A DNA stretch of 6,159 bases. It comes from Phenylobacterium sp. (GTDB lineage: Bacteria > Pseudomonadota > Alphaproteobacteria > Caulobacterales > Caulobacteraceae). The position numbers were made by a program, and so were the translations under genes. The stretch covers positions 1 to 6,159 of the forward strand of contig JAQGIX010000387.1 of the NCBI GenBank assembly GCA_028290925.1, in the 5' to 3' direction. The notes beneath the pieces were generated by a model, which made no database searches, was not told the DNA's origin, and worked only from the letters and a program-made list of their open reading frames with translations. Shown here in pieces: positions 5,848 to 6,159 of the stretch (the stretch's first letter is position 1; every line of letters begins with the position of its first letter).

Positions 5848-5876
5848 ACTATACTGATTCAGGGATCAACGTTCAA
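5848..5876 (-). promoter_or_regulatory. Sigma70-like promoter of the MarR-family regulator gene
   Basis: On the minus strand TTGAAC (5871-5876; four of six matches to TTGACA) is followed after exactly 17 bases by TATAGT (5848-5853; five of six matches to TATAAT). Transcription would start near 5841, giving a leader of about 27 bases with the ribosome-binding site at 5819-5826. This AT-rich patch stands out against the GC-rich surroundings. A 9-bp odd palindrome CTGATTCAG (5854-5862) lies inside the spacer and could be part of an operator. Confidence 0.65.
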
Positions 5877-5888
5877 TCTTAAACGATC

Positions 5889-6159
5889 CTAGGCCGCGCT
5901 CAGCACGTCCTGAATACCCCGTCGCGCCAACGCGTCAGCCAGCTCGTTGAGCTCGTGACCGGCGTGACCTTTCACCCAGCGCCACTGCACATCGTGACGC
6001 AGCCGGGCTTCGTCAAGGCGCCGCCACAGGTCCTCGTTCTTCACCGGCTTCTTGTCGGCGGTCATCCAGCCCCGCTTCTTCCAGTTGTGGATCCACTCGT
6101 GGATGCCCAGCTGGACGTACTTGCTGTCGGTGTGCAGCTCGACCTTGCAGGGCATCTTC
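5889..6159 (-). CDS. rnhA: Ribonuclease HI, C-terminal part (5' end outside the window)
   Basis: The product cuts the RNA strand of RNA-DNA hybrids, for example R-loops and primers. Reading the minus strand from the window edge, the frame is open through ..K-MPCKVELHTDSKYV to the TAG at 5889-5891. The ATG at 6155 is internal: it aligns with about residue 61 of E. coli RNase HI. Counting from that Met, Asp10 (HTDSKY), His64 (WVKGHAGH) and Asp74 (ELADALA) correspond with a constant offset of 60 to catalytic Asp70, His124 and Asp134. The segment WIHNWKKRGW..TADKKPVKN is nearly identical to E. coli and includes the basic substrate-handle region. The remaining catalytic residues, Asp10 and Glu48, lie beyond the window. 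The expected total length is about 148 residues, close to the usual 150-155. The C terminus is ordinary. Confidence 0.95.
   Translation of the reverse strand, partial: KMPCKVELHTDSKYVQLGIHEWIHNWKKRGWMTADKKPVKNEDLWRRLDEARLRHDVQWRWVKGHAGHELNELADALARRGIQDVLSAA

Noticed and set aside
1..6159. A novel defence or mobile system
   Set aside because: No nuclease, helicase, reverse transcriptase, integrase, transposase, toxin-antitoxin pair or repeat array was seen. RNase HI at the right edge aligns without gaps to the housekeeping enzyme and is not a reverse-transcriptase-associated domain.

Overview
The window is GC-rich (roughly 70% by eye). Its genes look like those of an alphaproteobacterium, most likely Caulobacteraceae (Caulobacter/Phenylobacterium type). 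Reasons: strong GC bias at third codon positions, an alphaproteobacterial-looking 54-residue basic protein, GstA-type glutathione transferase, an S9 peptidase with a signal peptide, and weakly conserved promoters. The taxonomic call is inference. No tRNA, rRNA, CRISPR array, insertion sequence or phage gene is visible, and codon use is uniform, so there is no sign of recent transfer.

Layout. At the left edge is the 5' part of a minus-strand metallo-beta-lactamase-fold hydrolase gene (starts at 334 and runs off the window). A 120-base divergent spacer carrying GTCGCGC repeats separates it from a plus-strand gene for an exported S9 prolyl-oligopeptidase-type serine peptidase (455-2338). That gene ends in a strong 10-bp hairpin straddling its stop codon. 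After a 159-base spacer come a beta-class glutathione S-transferase (gstA-like, 2498-3163), a 54-codon basic protein gene (3231-3395), a TylF/MycF-type SAM-dependent O-methyltransferase (3553-4455) and an alpha/beta hydrolase (4545-5324), all on the plus strand. Two minus-strand genes converge on these: a MarR-family regulator (5356-5814) with a recognisable sigma70-like promoter, and at the right edge the 3' part of the ribonuclease HI gene rnhA (5889-6159, continuing beyond the window).

How the genes relate. The plus-strand genes are separated by 67 to 159 bases with small GC-rich hairpins between several of them, so they need not form one operon. The methyltransferase and alpha/beta hydrolase are the most plausible functional pair, but no sugar, polyketide or peptide biosynthesis gene is present to name their substrate. 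The MarR regulator is set between rnhA and the convergent hydrolase, so its target is not evident; self-regulation is possible. Overall this is a housekeeping/accessory chromosomal stretch. I found no convincing new multi-gene system. The points most worth a second look are the repeat cluster ahead of the peptidase gene, the stop-codon hairpin, the small basic protein with a possible leaderless promoter, and the N-terminally extended methyltransferase.
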